NCBI RefSeq assembly: GCF_000454065.1
Contig: NZ_KE695652.1
Coordinates: 271,291 to 335,290, forward strand
Reading direction: 5' to 3'
DNA: 64,000 nucleotides
From: Brevibacillus thermoruber 423
GTDB taxonomy: Bacteria; Bacillota; Bacilli; Brevibacillales; Brevibacillaceae
Both the position numbers and the translations under genes were made by a program. The notes under the pieces were generated by a model. The model saw nothing but the letters and a program-made list of their open reading frames with translations, was not told the DNA's origin and ran no database searches. Each line of letters begins with the position of its first letter. The stretch's first letter is position 1. Below are positions 15,538-24,757 of this stretch, in pieces.

Positions 15538-17514
15538 ATGCCAAGACCGCTTGTGGTGGGCAACGGAAAGCTGCTGATCAACTTTGACGACAGACTGCAC
15601 ATGCGCGATCTCTTCTATCCGTACGTCGGGGAACTGAATCACGTGGGCGGTCATTTCTGCAAGCTGGGCATCTGGGTGCAGGGGCGGTTTTCCTGGCTGG
15701 ATGAAGAGGGCTGGGTGCGCAAGCTCGGCTACCGCAACGAGTCGCTCGTGACCGACGTCACCGCCCGTCACGAGCAGTTGGGGCTTACGCTATGCATCGC
15801 GGACGGCGTGCATCAGCGCGACCCGATTTACTTAAAACAGGTCCGTGTCCGCAACCACTTCGCGGAGACGCGGGAAGTGCGCCTGTTCTTTCATCACGAC
15901 TTCAGCCTGAACGAGACCGAAGTGGGGGATACGGCCGTGTACGATCCCCTGCTTCACACCGTGTACCATTACAAGCGCAGCGTCTACATCATGATGAACG
16001 GCCGGACGGCGGAGGACGGCATGTTCCAGTACAGCGTGGGCATTAAGCGGTTCAATTACGCGGAAGGGACCTGGCGGGACGCGGAGGACGGGCTGCTGGA
16101 AGGAAACACGATCGCGCAGGGCTCGGTGGACAGCACCGTTTCGTTCCGCCTCGTGCTGGAGCCGCTGGAAGAGCAGACGCTGTACTATTGGATGTGCGTC
16201 GGCGACACGTACCCGGCGGTCAAGGAATTGAACCAGTACGTGCTGGACAGCGGAGCGGACCGCCTGCTGGCGCGGGTAGACGTCTACTGGCGGCGCTGGG
16301 TGAACAAGGAGGAGCGGAGCTTTGCCGACCTGCCCCCTGAGGTGGTCCGCCTGTACAAACAGAGCCTGTTGATCATCCAGACGCAGATTGATCAGCACGG
16401 CGCCATTCTGGCCGCCAACGACTCGGACATCCTGCAGTACAACCGCGACCATTACAGCTACATGTGGCCGCGCGACGGGGCGCTGGTCGCCTGCGCAATG
16501 GCCCGGGCGGGATACAGCGGGACGGTGGCGCCGTTTTTTCGCTTTTGCCGGGACGCATTGACGGACGACGGCTATCTGCTGCACAAGTACAACCCGGACG
16601 GTTCCGTCGGTTCGAGCTGGCACCCGTATGTCCGGGACGGGGAGCACCAGCTTCCCATCCAGGAAGACGAGACGGCGCTCGTCCTCCACGCGCTGTGGGA
16701 GATGTACCGCTGCGGCAAGCAGATCGAGTTCTGCCAGCGGCTGTATCCCTCGCTGGTCAGGCCGGCCGCCCGTTTTTTGCTGTCCCATCTCCATCCCGAA
16801 TGGCAGCTTCCTCTCCCCAGCTACGATTTGTGGGAGGAGCGCAGAGGGATCTTTACCTTTACCAGCGCCGCCGTCTACGCCGGACTCAAGGCGGCGGCCC
16901 GGTTTGCCCAGTTGTTTGGCGACGACCACCGCTTCCAGCGCTACGACGAAGGGGCGGAGCGCGTCCGTTCGGCCATGCTGCAGCATTTGTACGACCCGGA
17001 CCTCGGCCGGTTTTTGCGCGGGGTGTACGTGCGGCCGGACGGAAAGCTGGAAAAGGATGAGACGGTGGAAAGCAGCCTGTTTGGGCTGTTTGCCCTGGGC
17101 GTACTGCCGGCCGACGATCCCCGGGTGGTCAGCACGATGGAGGCGGTCAAGCACAGACTGCGGGTGGATACGCCGGTGGGCGGAATCGCCCGGTACCAGG
17201 GAGATCCGTATTTTCGCAAGGCCCACGACACGGCCAGGGTGCCGGGAAACCCCTGGATTATCTGCACGCTGTGGGTAGCCGATTGGGAGATTGAGAAAGC
17301 GCGGTCGCTGGAAGAACTGGGCGAAGCGAGGGAGCGGCTCGCCTGGGTGGTGCGGCACGCGATGGAGAGCGGCGTGCTGTCGGAGCAGTTGGACCCGTAC
17401 ACCGGCGAGCCCGTCTCCGTCGCGCCGCTCACCTGGTCGCACGCCACCTTTGTCGCCACGGTGCTGCGTTACGTGGACAAAGCAACCGAGATCCGGCAAA
17501 GAGAGGAGAGGTGA
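15538..17514 (+). CDS. Glycoside hydrolase family 15 (glucoamylase-like)
   Basis: 658 residues with ATG 15538. The N-terminal beta-sandwich (NGKLLINFDDRLHMRDLFYPYVG) is followed by an alpha/alpha-barrel with NRDHYSYMWPRDGALVA, the general-acid region LPSYDLWEERRGIFTFTSAAVY and the general-base region LSEQLDPYTGEPVSVAPLTWSHA. No signal peptide, so it acts in the cytoplasm on alpha-glucans, freeing glucose from chain ends. It sits between the nucleotidyltransferase and phosphohexomutase genes and probably turns over the glucan made by the same cluster. Trehalose or other alpha-glucoside hydrolysis is possible within this family. Confidence 0.9.
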   Translation: MPRPLVVGNGKLLINFDDRLHMRDLFYPYVGELNHVGGHFCKLGIWVQGRFSWLDEEGWVRKLGYRNESLVTDVTARHEQLGLTLCIADGVHQRDPIYLKQVRVRNHFAETREVRLFFHHDFSLNETEVGDTAVYDPLLHTVYHYKRSVYIMMNGRTAEDGMFQYSVGIKRFNYAEGTWRDAEDGLLEGNTIAQGSVDSTVSFRLVLEPLEEQTLYYWMCVGDTYPAVKELNQYVLDSGADRLLARVDVYWRRWVNKEERSFADLPPEVVRLYKQSLLIIQTQIDQHGAILAANDSDILQYNRDHYSYMWPRDGALVACAMARAGYSGTVAPFFRFCRDALTDDGYLLHKYNPDGSVGSSWHPYVRDGEHQLPIQEDETALVLHALWEMYRCGKQIEFCQRLYPSLVRPAARFLLSHLHPEWQLPLPSYDLWEERRGIFTFTSAAVYAGLKAAARFAQLFGDDHRFQRYDEGAERVRSAMLQHLYDPDLGRFLRGVYVRPDGKLEKDETVESSLFGLFALGVLPADDPRVVSTMEAVKHRLRVDTPVGGIARYQGDPYFRKAHDTARVPGNPWIICTLWVADWEIEKARSLEELGEARERLAWVVRHAMESGVLSEQLDPYTGEPVSVAPLTWSHATFVATVLRYVDKATEIRQREER

Positions 17515-17520
17515 ATCGCA

Positions 17521-18945
17521 GTGAACGACATCCGCTTTGGCACGGACGGCTGGCGCGCCATCGTCGCCGATCAATTCACGGTGGAAAACGTGCGCGTCGT
17601 CGCCCAGGCCATTGCTGCCTATACCAGGGAGATCGGCCATCAGGAACAAGGCATTATCATCGGTCATGACACCCGCTTTTTGGGCCGCCGCTTCGCCGAG
17701 ACGGTGGCAGGCGTGCTGGCCGCCAACGGCATTCGCGTCTATCTGGTCAACGAAGCGGCGCCGACGCCGGCCGTCGCGTTCGGCGTCAAGCATTTTGCCG
17801 CCAGCGGCGCGGTGATGATCACCGCCAGCCACAACCCCCCCGAGTACAACGGGATCAAGTACATTCCCGACTATGCGGGACCGGCCGCTCCGCAGATCAC
17901 CGGCAGGCTGGAAGAGCTGATCCGGGCGGTCCAGGAGGCGGGCGGCGTCCGGGACATCTCGCTGGAAGAAGCCAAGGCGCGCAGGCTGCTGCAGGTGATC
18001 GTGCTGCGTCCGCACTACGAGGCGCACCTCAGGCGAATGGTCCACCTGGACGTTCTGAAACAATCACCGCTCCGGGTCGTGATCGATCCCATGCACGGCG
18101 CCGGGATTGGCTACGTAAGCGGACTGCTGGGAGAAGCGGGGGTGGAAACGGTCAGCATCCGCGAGACGGCCGACCCGTTTTTTGGCGGCAGCCTGCCGGA
18201 GCCGAACGATCACCATCTGTCCTTGTTGAAGCGGGAGGTCGTCGACCGGCAGGCCGACCTGGGGTTGGCCAACGACGGAGACGCGGACCGCTTCGGCGCC
18301 GTTGACCGTTTCGGCCGGTACGTGCCGCCCAACGCCGTGCTCGCCCTGCTGACCCGCCACCTGGTGAAAAACAGGAGGCTGCGCGGCCGAATCGTGCGCA
18401 CCGTGGCGACCACCCACCTGTTGGACCGGATGGCGGCCCGGTACGATCTGGACCTGGTGGAGACGCCCGTCGGGTTCAAGTACATCGGCGCCCAGATGCT
18501 GCGGGGAGACGTGCTGATCGGCGGCGAGGAGAGCGGCGGAGCCAGCATCCTCGGCCACATCCCGGAAAAGGACGGCATCTTGATCAACCTGCTTTTGGCG
18601 GAGATGTGCGCCTGGGAAAAGAAAGGCATCGACCAGATTTTTCAGGAGGTCTGCGACGAGTTTGGCGAGCTGTTTTCGACGCGGCTGGACATCCGTCTGC
18701 CGGAAAAAGACCGCTGGATGCAGCAGATGCTGGCGGTGCCGCCCGGCCAGGTGGGGCCGTTTGCGGTGCGGGAAATCAACCGCATGGACGGCATCAAGCT
18801 GCTGCTCGACGGCGGCCATTGGGTGCTGATCCGCCCGTCCGGGACAGAGCCGCTCATCCGCATCTACTGCGAGGCGGCGAACGCCGCCGCTTTGGAGAAG
18901 ATCAGGGAGGCCGTTCAGGACTGGTTTATCGAGATCAACGCGTAA
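17521..18945 (+). CDS. Phosphoglucomutase/phosphomannomutase
   Basis: 474 residues from GTG 17521 behind AGAGGAGAGGTG. All four phosphohexomutase motifs are intact: TASHNPPEYNGIK with the phosphoserine S103, NDGDADRFG for Mg2+, GGEESGG for the sugar and RPSGTEP for phosphate. It interconverts hexose 6-phosphate and hexose 1-phosphate, supplying the nucleotidyltransferase encoded two genes upstream, or clearing sugar 1-phosphate. The gap after the GH15 gene is 6 bases, so it is co-transcribed. The choice of glucose or mannose cannot be made from the sequence. Confidence 0.92.
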   Translation: MNDIRFGTDGWRAIVADQFTVENVRVVAQAIAAYTREIGHQEQGIIIGHDTRFLGRRFAETVAGVLAANGIRVYLVNEAAPTPAVAFGVKHFAASGAVMITASHNPPEYNGIKYIPDYAGPAAPQITGRLEELIRAVQEAGGVRDISLEEAKARRLLQVIVLRPHYEAHLRRMVHLDVLKQSPLRVVIDPMHGAGIGYVSGLLGEAGVETVSIRETADPFFGGSLPEPNDHHLSLLKREVVDRQADLGLANDGDADRFGAVDRFGRYVPPNAVLALLTRHLVKNRRLRGRIVRTVATTHLLDRMAARYDLDLVETPVGFKYIGAQMLRGDVLIGGEESGGASILGHIPEKDGILINLLLAEMCAWEKKGIDQIFQEVCDEFGELFSTRLDIRLPEKDRWMQQMLAVPPGQVGPFAVREINRMDGIKLLLDGGHWVLIRPSGTEPLIRIYCEAANAAALEKIREAVQDWFIEINA

Positions 18946-19010
18946 CGAACGGGACCCCCCTCCGGCCTCGCCGGAACGGAAACGCGTTTGCGGGGGAAAA
19001 ATGGTGAAAG

Positions 19011-19048
19011 GCCGCCTCCAAGCCTGGCCCATGCGGCTTGGAGGCGGC
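19011..19048. terminator. Convergent terminator between the glucan cluster and the siderophore genes
   Basis: A perfect 14-base stem (GCCGCCTCCAAGCC ... GGCTTGGAGGCGGC) with a 10-base loop. A T-rich stretch (ATTTTTC) follows on the minus strand after about 9 bases; none follows on the plus strand. A smaller hairpin TCCGGC-CTC-GCCGGA precedes it at 18961. Confidence 0.6.
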
Positions 19049-19071
19049 TCTTGCTGCTGCTCGAACCTTTC

Positions 19072-19740
19072 CTAGGATTTCAACAACAAATAGAGAAAAT
19101 AGGGGGCACCCAGTAATGCGGCCATGATGCCAGCCGGAATGCCATCCGGATCGAGCAGATGGCGGCCGGTCGTGTCTGCAAGCAGCAGCAGCCATCCGCC
19201 GAGCAGGACGCTGACGGGGATCAATACGTGATGGCGGGGTCCCACCAGGGCTTTTGCCATATGGGGCGCCATGAGGCCGATAAAGGCAATGCCTCCTGTG
19301 ACAGAAACGGCGAAAGCGGCAAGCGCCACAGCGGTCAGCAGGGCTCCGACAAACGCGACAAAGGGAAGCGCAAAGACAAACGTATCGGCCTTCACAGGGA
19401 AGAACAAAAAGAAGACGGCGATCGCCACGCCGGCCCCCGCATTGATTCCGACGATGCCGGGATCAGCCAGATCGTTGCGCGTGATGCCTTGCAAGACAGC
19501 GCCGGACAGCGCAAGGGCCATACCTGCCAACAGGGTGATCACCATGCGCGGCAGGCGGATGTCCCGGATGACGGAGAGTTTCTCTCCCGCAGCGTCAGAA
19601 ACAAGGGACAGCCAAACATCGCGGAGTGTGGTGTCCGCTGCCCCGTACGCCATCGCCACTGCAAACATCGCCAGCAGTGACAGGATGCCCGCAATCAGTT
19701 TGTATCCGAATGGGATGGACCATTGCTTGTCTTTCGTCAT
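19072..19740 (-). pseudogene. FecCD-type siderophore ABC permease with a large internal deletion
   Basis: 222 residues against about 330 for the family. The N-terminal part is normal (DIRLPRMVITLLAGMALALSGAVLQGITRNDLADPGIVGINAGAG), and so is the C-terminal part (VSVTGGIAFIGLMAPHMAKALVGPRHH and GAPYFLYLLLKS). The join at about residue 140 (near 19320) runs directly from the fifth membrane segment to the penultimate region, so about 100 residues and several membrane spans are missing in frame. The start is ATG 19740. It follows the binding-protein gene by 30 bases. No ATPase gene or second permease is nearby. It is probably non-functional, unless the deletion is an assembly fault. Confidence 0.7.
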
Positions 19741-19770
19741 CAGTCTCTCATCTTTTCTTTCGTGGAGGAG

Positions 19771-20691
19771 TTAGCTGCCGAGAAAGCTTTTGATAAAGAA
19801 GTCCAATTGGAATTCCAACGTCAAGGGATCATTGAAGTAGAACTCTTTCGCATTCACTTCAAAAACGCGGTGCTTTTTCACAGCCGGCATGTTTTTATAC
19901 GTGTCGGTTTCCTGAAAGGAGTTGTCGGCCTCCTTGTTCTTGCTCACAATCAGATAATCTCCGGCAAACTCCGGGAGAACTTCCGGAGAGAGGGCGAAGT
20001 AGCCGTTTTTCAGCGCCGTTTCCTTTACCTTTTCAGGCATGCGCAGTTTCATTTCCTGGTAGAGGATCTCGGTGCCGCGGCCCCAGTTGTCGCCGAACAC
20101 GTAAAGCTGCTTGTCAAAGTTTTCGATGACGGAAACGGTTGCGTTTTCCCCGATTTTTGCCCGGATGTCTGCTCCGGCCTGCTGCGCACGCTTTTTGAAA
20201 TCGTCAATCCAGGCGCGTGCTTCCTTTACTTTGTTTAACAGCTTCCCGATCTGGTGCTGTGTCAGGTAATCCACTTTTCCGTATGTGTATGTCACGGTAG
20301 GGGCAATTTTGCTTAACTTCTCAAGATTTTTCGTGTTTGACAATCCGATGATCAAATCGGGCTGTAATTCGATGTTTTTTTCCAGATTTTCATCCGATAC
20401 TTCGGCTGCATCTTTCAATTTGTCTTGAAAACGCGGGTTCATTTTCGACCACGAATCCACGCCGACAAGATTGACGCCCAAAGCCATGACGTTGCCGGCG
20501 AACGATGACAGCACGACCACGCGCTTGGGGGTGGCGGGAACTTCGATGGGGCCGTTTTCCGATTGGTATGTAAACGTGCCGGAGTTGTCTTCCGGTGAAG
20601 CCGGTTGGTTCCCTTGTCCTGTCGGGTGGCTGCTGCAAGCGCTGATTACGAGAGTGAACAGCAGCAGGATGGAAAGAAGGATGTTTTTCAT
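19771..20691 (-). CDS. Iron-siderophore ABC transporter substrate-binding lipoprotein (FhuD-like)
   Basis: 306 residues from ATG 20691 behind AAAGGAGAATGCGGC. It has a lipoprotein signal (LLFTLVISACSS) and a helical-backbone (class III) binding-protein layout with PIEVPATPKRVVVLSS, NIELQPDLIIGL, a central VKEARAWIDDFKKRAQQAG helix and VSVIENFDKQLYVFGDNWGRGTEIL. It most resembles the hydroxamate binders FhuD/YxeB rather than FeuA, but the ligand is uncertain. A perfect Fur box lies about 105 bases upstream, so expression should rise when iron is low. The adjoining permease gene is internally deleted. Confidence 0.85.
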   Translation of the reverse strand: MKNILLSILLLFTLVISACSSHPTGQGNQPASPEDNSGTFTYQSENGPIEVPATPKRVVVLSSFAGNVMALGVNLVGVDSWSKMNPRFQDKLKDAAEVSDENLEKNIELQPDLIIGLSNTKNLEKLSKIAPTVTYTYGKVDYLTQHQIGKLLNKVKEARAWIDDFKKRAQQAGADIRAKIGENATVSVIENFDKQLYVFGDNWGRGTEILYQEMKLRMPEKVKETALKNGYFALSPEVLPEFAGDYLIVSKNKEADNSFQETDTYKNMPAVKKHRVFEVNAKEFYFNDPLTLEFQLDFFIKSFLGS

Positions 20692-20796
20692 GCCGCATTC
20701 TCCTTTGGCTACGTGGTAGGTGATGCGCACGGGCCGATGCTTGTTCCGCCGAAACGACCGGACCCGCGCCGATTTCCGACAAGCATCGGAAGTCTT

Positions 20797-20811
20797 TGAT
20801 AATGATTATCA
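20797..20811 (-). promoter_or_regulatory. Fur box
   Basis: TGATAATGATTATCA is a perfect 7-1-7 Fur operator between the divergent siderophore-binding gene and the kinase-like gene. It overlaps the likely -10 region of the minus-strand gene, so it should repress the binding-protein operon when iron is sufficient. Confidence 0.85.
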
Positions 20812-20860
20812 ATGTCGTTTCCTGCGTCCAACGTTTTCGTTTGTCAATCACTTGCCGCGG

Positions 20861-20888
20861 TTGCCTAATTTTCTGGTTTTGCTAGAAT
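20861..20888 (+). promoter_or_regulatory. SigA promoter for the kinase-like gene
   Basis: TTGCCT, a 16-base spacer and TAGAAT lie about 40 bases upstream of the start at 20929. Confidence 0.5.
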
Positions 20889-20928
20889 CAAAAAGAAGAA
20901 ACCCTTCCGTGACGAAAGAAGTGGACAC

Positions 20929-21570
20929 ATGCGCATCCATCGAGACGTGTTGGACCCGTTCTTGCGGGACGTAAAACTGGAAAGCCGTTCGCCGGACGAC
21001 CCGGTCATCGTTCTGCACACGCCGTACCCGTGGGAGTTGGTGGGGACGGGCAACTACGCGGCGGTGTTCGCCCATCCCGACTACCCGGACGTGGTGGTGA
21101 AGCTGTACGCGCCGGGTCGTCCCGGTTGGGAACAGGAAGTGGACGTGTACCGCAAGCTGGGGGAGACCCGCTCGTTTCCCGTCTGCTATCAGGCGGAGCC
21201 CTGCTACCTGGTGCTGAAGCGGATCAACGGCATTTCCCTGTTTGACTGCCTCCGCTACGGCATCCCGATCCCGCCGCAGGTGATCGAGGACGTGGAGGAG
21301 GCGCTTGAGGAAGCCCGGTCCAAGGGGCTGTTTCCCCACGACGTGCACGGCAAAAACGTGCTGATGGATCAGGGGCGGGGCTATCTGATCGACGTGTCCG
21401 ACTACTACAAAAACATACCGGACAGCAAGTGGCGCGACCTGCGGCGAGCGTACTACAAGATTTACCTGCCGTTTCTCAAGGACCGCGGCTGGAAGATCCC
21501 GCTCTGGGTGCTGGATGGCGTGCGCAAAGGGTATCGGTACTACAAGAAGCTGTCCCGCCTCTTTAGGTGA
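20929..21570 (+). CDS. Small protein-kinase-like protein (YrzF type)
   Basis: 213 residues. A reduced protein-kinase-like fold: a glycine-rich loop GTGNYAAVF near residue 39, VVVKLY with the likely ATP-contacting lysine, a helix starting EQEVDVYRKLGE, a hinge CYLVLKRINGISLF, and HDVHGKNVLM in place of HRDLKPEN. IDVSDYY stands where DFG is expected. The substrate-binding C-lobe is very short. B. subtilis YrzF has this layout. Whether it phosphorylates protein or a small molecule is unknown. The ribosome site is weak. Confidence 0.65.
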   Translation: MRIHRDVLDPFLRDVKLESRSPDDPVIVLHTPYPWELVGTGNYAAVFAHPDYPDVVVKLYAPGRPGWEQEVDVYRKLGETRSFPVCYQAEPCYLVLKRINGISLFDCLRYGIPIPPQVIEDVEEALEEARSKGLFPHDVHGKNVLMDQGRGYLIDVSDYYKNIPDSKWRDLRRAYYKIYLPFLKDRGWKIPLWVLDGVRKGYRYYKKLSRLFR

Positions 21571-21614
21571 GCGGGCGAAAACGCACCGGTCCACGGGGAG
21601 CGGCGGTCGTTTCA

Positions 21615-21643
21615 TTGTTTCGGAAGCGGCGCTGTGGTATCAT
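21615..21643 (+). promoter_or_regulatory. Promoter for lspA-rluD
   Basis: TTGTTT, a 17-base spacer and TATCAT with an extended TG (TGGTATCAT), about 60 bases before lspA. Confidence 0.5.
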
Positions 21644-21702
21644 CTTCTGTTGACGTCATGTTGTTGTTGGCTGACTGAGTCGGAGTAAGGAGGACCCCAT
21701 CG

Positions 21703-22152
21703 ATGTACTTTCTCATTGCTGCAGCCATTGTCGCGCTCGACCAATGGACCAAGAACCTGGTGGTGACACGGATGGAGCTGGGGCAGTCGATTCCCCTGAT
21801 TCCGGACGTGTTTCACCTCACGTCCCATCGGAACATGGGAGCGGCATTCGGCATCCTGCAAAACCAGCGGTGGCTGTTTGTGATCATCACGATTGCCGTC
21901 GTGATCGGCATCCTGGTGTCGCTCGTCCGCATCGGCAAGCGGCAGCCGCGCGTGTCGCTCGCGCTTTCGCTGGTGTTGGGCGGGGCGATCGGCAATTTCA
22001 TCGACCGCGTCAGCACGGGCCAGGTGGTCGATTTTCTCGATTTTACCCTGATCAACTTTCCGATTTTCAACGTAGCCGATATGGCCATTACCATCGGCGT
22101 CGCCCTGCTGCTGCTGGACGTGCTGCTGGAGGGCAGGCGCAAGACGGAGTAA
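21703..22152 (+). CDS. lspA: Lipoprotein signal peptidase (signal peptidase II)
   Basis: 149 residues with four membrane segments. It cleaves the signal peptide of prolipoproteins after lipid modification of the lipobox cysteine. The family motifs are present: ALDQWTKNLV near residue 11, HRNMGAAFGI, GGAIGNFIDR with the first catalytic Asp and FPIFNVADMAITIG with the second. Length and start fit (AAGGAGG before ATG 21703). It is followed by rluD after 61 bases, the same order as in B. subtilis (lspA-ylyB-pyrR). Confidence 0.96.
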   Translation: MYFLIAAAIVALDQWTKNLVVTRMELGQSIPLIPDVFHLTSHRNMGAAFGILQNQRWLFVIITIAVVIGILVSLVRIGKRQPRVSLALSLVLGGAIGNFIDRVSTGQVVDFLDFTLINFPIFNVADMAITIGVALLLLDVLLEGRRKTE

Positions 22153-22213
22153 GCCGTAAATGGAACGAGTGTTTTTGGACGATACTAGCGGTACTACTTA
22201 CGAGGAGACAGAG

Positions 22214-23143
22214 ATGAACGACACGCAGTTGTTTGAACGGTACGACTGGACCGTTGAGCCTGCCGACGCGGGCGAGCGGATCGACAAATTCGTCGCGATG
22301 CAAAACGAAGACTGGTCCCGGTCGCAAGTGCAAATCTGGATCAAGGAAGGCCGAGTGTCCGTCAACGGGGAGCCGGTGAAAAGCAACTACAAGCTGGCGG
22401 CGGACGACGAGATTACGTTGCGGGTCCCCCCGCCGAAGGAAATGGAGATCGCGCCGGAGCCGATGCCGCTCGACATCGTCTACGAAGACGCCGACGTGAT
22501 CGTGGTGAACAAGCCGCGCGGGCTGGTGGTCCATCCCGCCCCCGGACATTACAGCGGCACGCTGGTCAACGGCCTCTTGGCCCACTGCAAGGACCTGTCG
22601 GGGATTAACGGTGTGCTTCGGCCGGGCATTGTCCACCGCATCGACAAGGACACCTCCGGCCTGCTGATGGTGGCCAAGAACGACAAGGCGCACGTCAGCC
22701 TCGCCCGGCAGTTGAAAGAGCACAGCGTCAACCGCAAATACGTGGCCATCGTGCACGGGGTCATCCCGCACGAAATGGGCACGATCGACGCGCCGATCGG
22801 CCGGGATCCGAAAAACCGGCAGCAAATGGCCGTCGTCTTTGAAAACAGCAAACCGGCCGTCACCCATTTTGTCGTGCTGGAACGGTTCAAGGCGTTTACC
22901 CTGGTGGAACTGAAGCTGGAGACGGGGCGCACCCACCAGATCCGGGTGCATATGAAATACATCGGCTATCCGCTGGCGGGCGACCCCAAGTACGGGCCGA
23001 AAAACACGCTGGAGCTGGACGGCCAGGCGCTGCACGCGAAAACGCTGGGCTTCGACCATCCGCGCACGGGCGAGCGGCTGGAGTTTGAAGCGCCGCTGCC
23101 GCAGGATCTGCTGGACGTGATTCACCAACTGCGGCAGGCCTGA
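22214..23143 (+). CDS. rluD: Large-subunit rRNA pseudouridine synthase, RluD family (YlyB)
   Basis: 309 residues from ATG 22214 behind ACGAGGAGA. An N-terminal S4 RNA-binding domain (ERIDKFVAMQNEDWSRSQVQIWIKEGRVSVNG) is followed by the RsuA/RluD catalytic domain with HRIDKDTSGLLMVAKND, where the Asp is catalytic, and the KLETGRTHQIRVHM motif. It isomerises uridines in 23S rRNA. The position between lspA and pyrR matches ylyB of Bacillus. It is followed by a terminator. Confidence 0.93.
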   Translation: MNDTQLFERYDWTVEPADAGERIDKFVAMQNEDWSRSQVQIWIKEGRVSVNGEPVKSNYKLAADDEITLRVPPPKEMEIAPEPMPLDIVYEDADVIVVNKPRGLVVHPAPGHYSGTLVNGLLAHCKDLSGINGVLRPGIVHRIDKDTSGLLMVAKNDKAHVSLARQLKEHSVNRKYVAIVHGVIPHEMGTIDAPIGRDPKNRQQMAVVFENSKPAVTHFVVLERFKAFTLVELKLETGRTHQIRVHMKYIGYPLAGDPKYGPKNTLELDGQALHAKTLGFDHPRTGERLEFEAPLPQDLLDVIHQLRQA

Positions 23144-23175
23144 CACATCACACGCACATAAAACGGTTGGACTGG

Positions 23176-23228
23176 AAAAACGCTAGGGAGGTACCACGGA
23201 CATTCCCTGGCGTTTTTTGTTGGCGGAC
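23176..23228 (+). terminator. Terminator after rluD
   Basis: AAAACGCTAGGGA pairs with TCCCTGGCGTTTT across a 20-base loop, ending in a T-run. Confidence 0.75.
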
Positions 23229-23288
23229 GAAACGTTTCCACGCCGGGAGCGTCATACCAACGACGAGGTGAAAAAAGGAGGAAGACCC

Positions 23289-24757
23289 GTGTGGACGATG
23301 TTGAAACAAGCGGCATGTGCAGCGGCGCTGACGGCGTCGGTGATGACCGCATCCGTGCAGGCGGTATCGGTTCAGTCTTCGCCGGTGCAGGGGTTGGCCC
23401 CGTCCTCGCCGATGCAGGGCTCGGCTCCGGCGTCATCGCTGCAGGCGTCCCCGACAGCGGTTGGAGGCGTGCAGCAGGGGGAGCGGGCCGTGCGGGCGGA
23501 CGCCCCGCAGCGCGTCAGCCAGGCCGCGGTTCCGGCGACGATCGCGTTTACCAACAACGCTCATCTGTGGATCCTGGACGCCAGCCGGGCCGACGCCGTG
23601 CCCCGGCAGGTGACGGCGCAGGGCAAAGCGGAGATCGCCGGGTGGTCGGCTGACGGCCAATGGCTGCTCTACCTGCAGTACGACAGGGCGGACGATTATT
23701 CGTCCCCGGCCTACCTGTGGGCGGTGAAGGCGGATGGCACCAGCGCGTTTCGGGTGGATGAGCGGCCGATCCTGGACCAGCCGAAGTGGTCCCCCGTCTC
23801 CCGCACCTTTGCCTACAGGGTCAACGCGGCCGGAACAGGGGAGCAACGGAAGCCGGTGCTGGTGGTGGCGGAAATGGCCGGGGAGAAAGCGGTCGTCGTC
23901 GGCAGTTGGACGACCGATCTGGCCGATTTTGCCTGGATGCCGGACGGCAGGAGCCTGCTCGTGTCCGTGCCCGCCGCTTCGGGGCGGCCGATGACGCTGC
24001 AGCTTACCGATCTGGCGGGCAATCGGCTGGCCGCCTACCCGCTTGCCGAACCGCCCAATGTGGAAGAAGGCATCTATCCGTGGGCGGCTGACGGGCTGAC
24101 GGTCGCTCCCGACGGCAAGCGGGTGGCCTACTACGTGCGGGTGTCCTCCGCTTCGCTCTCCGCTGACGGCGTGGCGATTCAGATGTTTGACCTGACACAG
24201 CCCGCCCGCAAACCGGTGGACATCGGCAGCGGTTTGGCGTACCCGGAGTGGCTGGCCTGGTCGCCGGACAGCAGCCTGCTGGCGTTTATCGACGGCAGCG
24301 ATCGCATGGCCACCCACAACAAGCGCGTGACGCTCGCGGATGCGAACGGACGGGTGATTCCGGCAGGGCAGCCGGACAAGGTGGATGCCCTGCCGACGTG
24401 GACGGCAGCTGCCCCTTACGCGCTGTACTTTACCCGCGGCGTCGCGAAGGAGTATCAGTACGAGCCGCAAAAGCCGATGGTGCCCGGGCAGCGCATTTGG
24501 CGGCGGAGCGCCGACGGCAGTCAGCAGGCCGTGACGCAGGGGACGGACAAGACGGCCGATACCTTTCCCGCCCTGTCGCCGGACGGGAACGCCCTGCTGT
24601 TTGTCCGGCTTGATGCTGCCGAACACGGCTCTCTCTATCTGAAAACGGGCAGCGAAAGCGAAGTGGAACTGCTCCGGCACGTGACGGGGGACATCGGGTA
24701 TTACGGCAACTACCTGCCGCCGTGGATCCGCGTTTTCTGGAAAGAGCAAAAACCTCA

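Noticed and set aside
15832..18063. 743-codon minus-strand open frame opposite the GH15 and phosphohexomutase genes
   Set aside because: Composition bias artefact. The plus-strand proteins have intact catalytic motifs and ribosome sites.
23310..23480. Repetitive Ser/Gln/Pro-coding stretch as a possible tandem repeat array
   Set aside because: Repeats are loose and stay in frame within a secreted protein linker, so it is ordinary low complexity.
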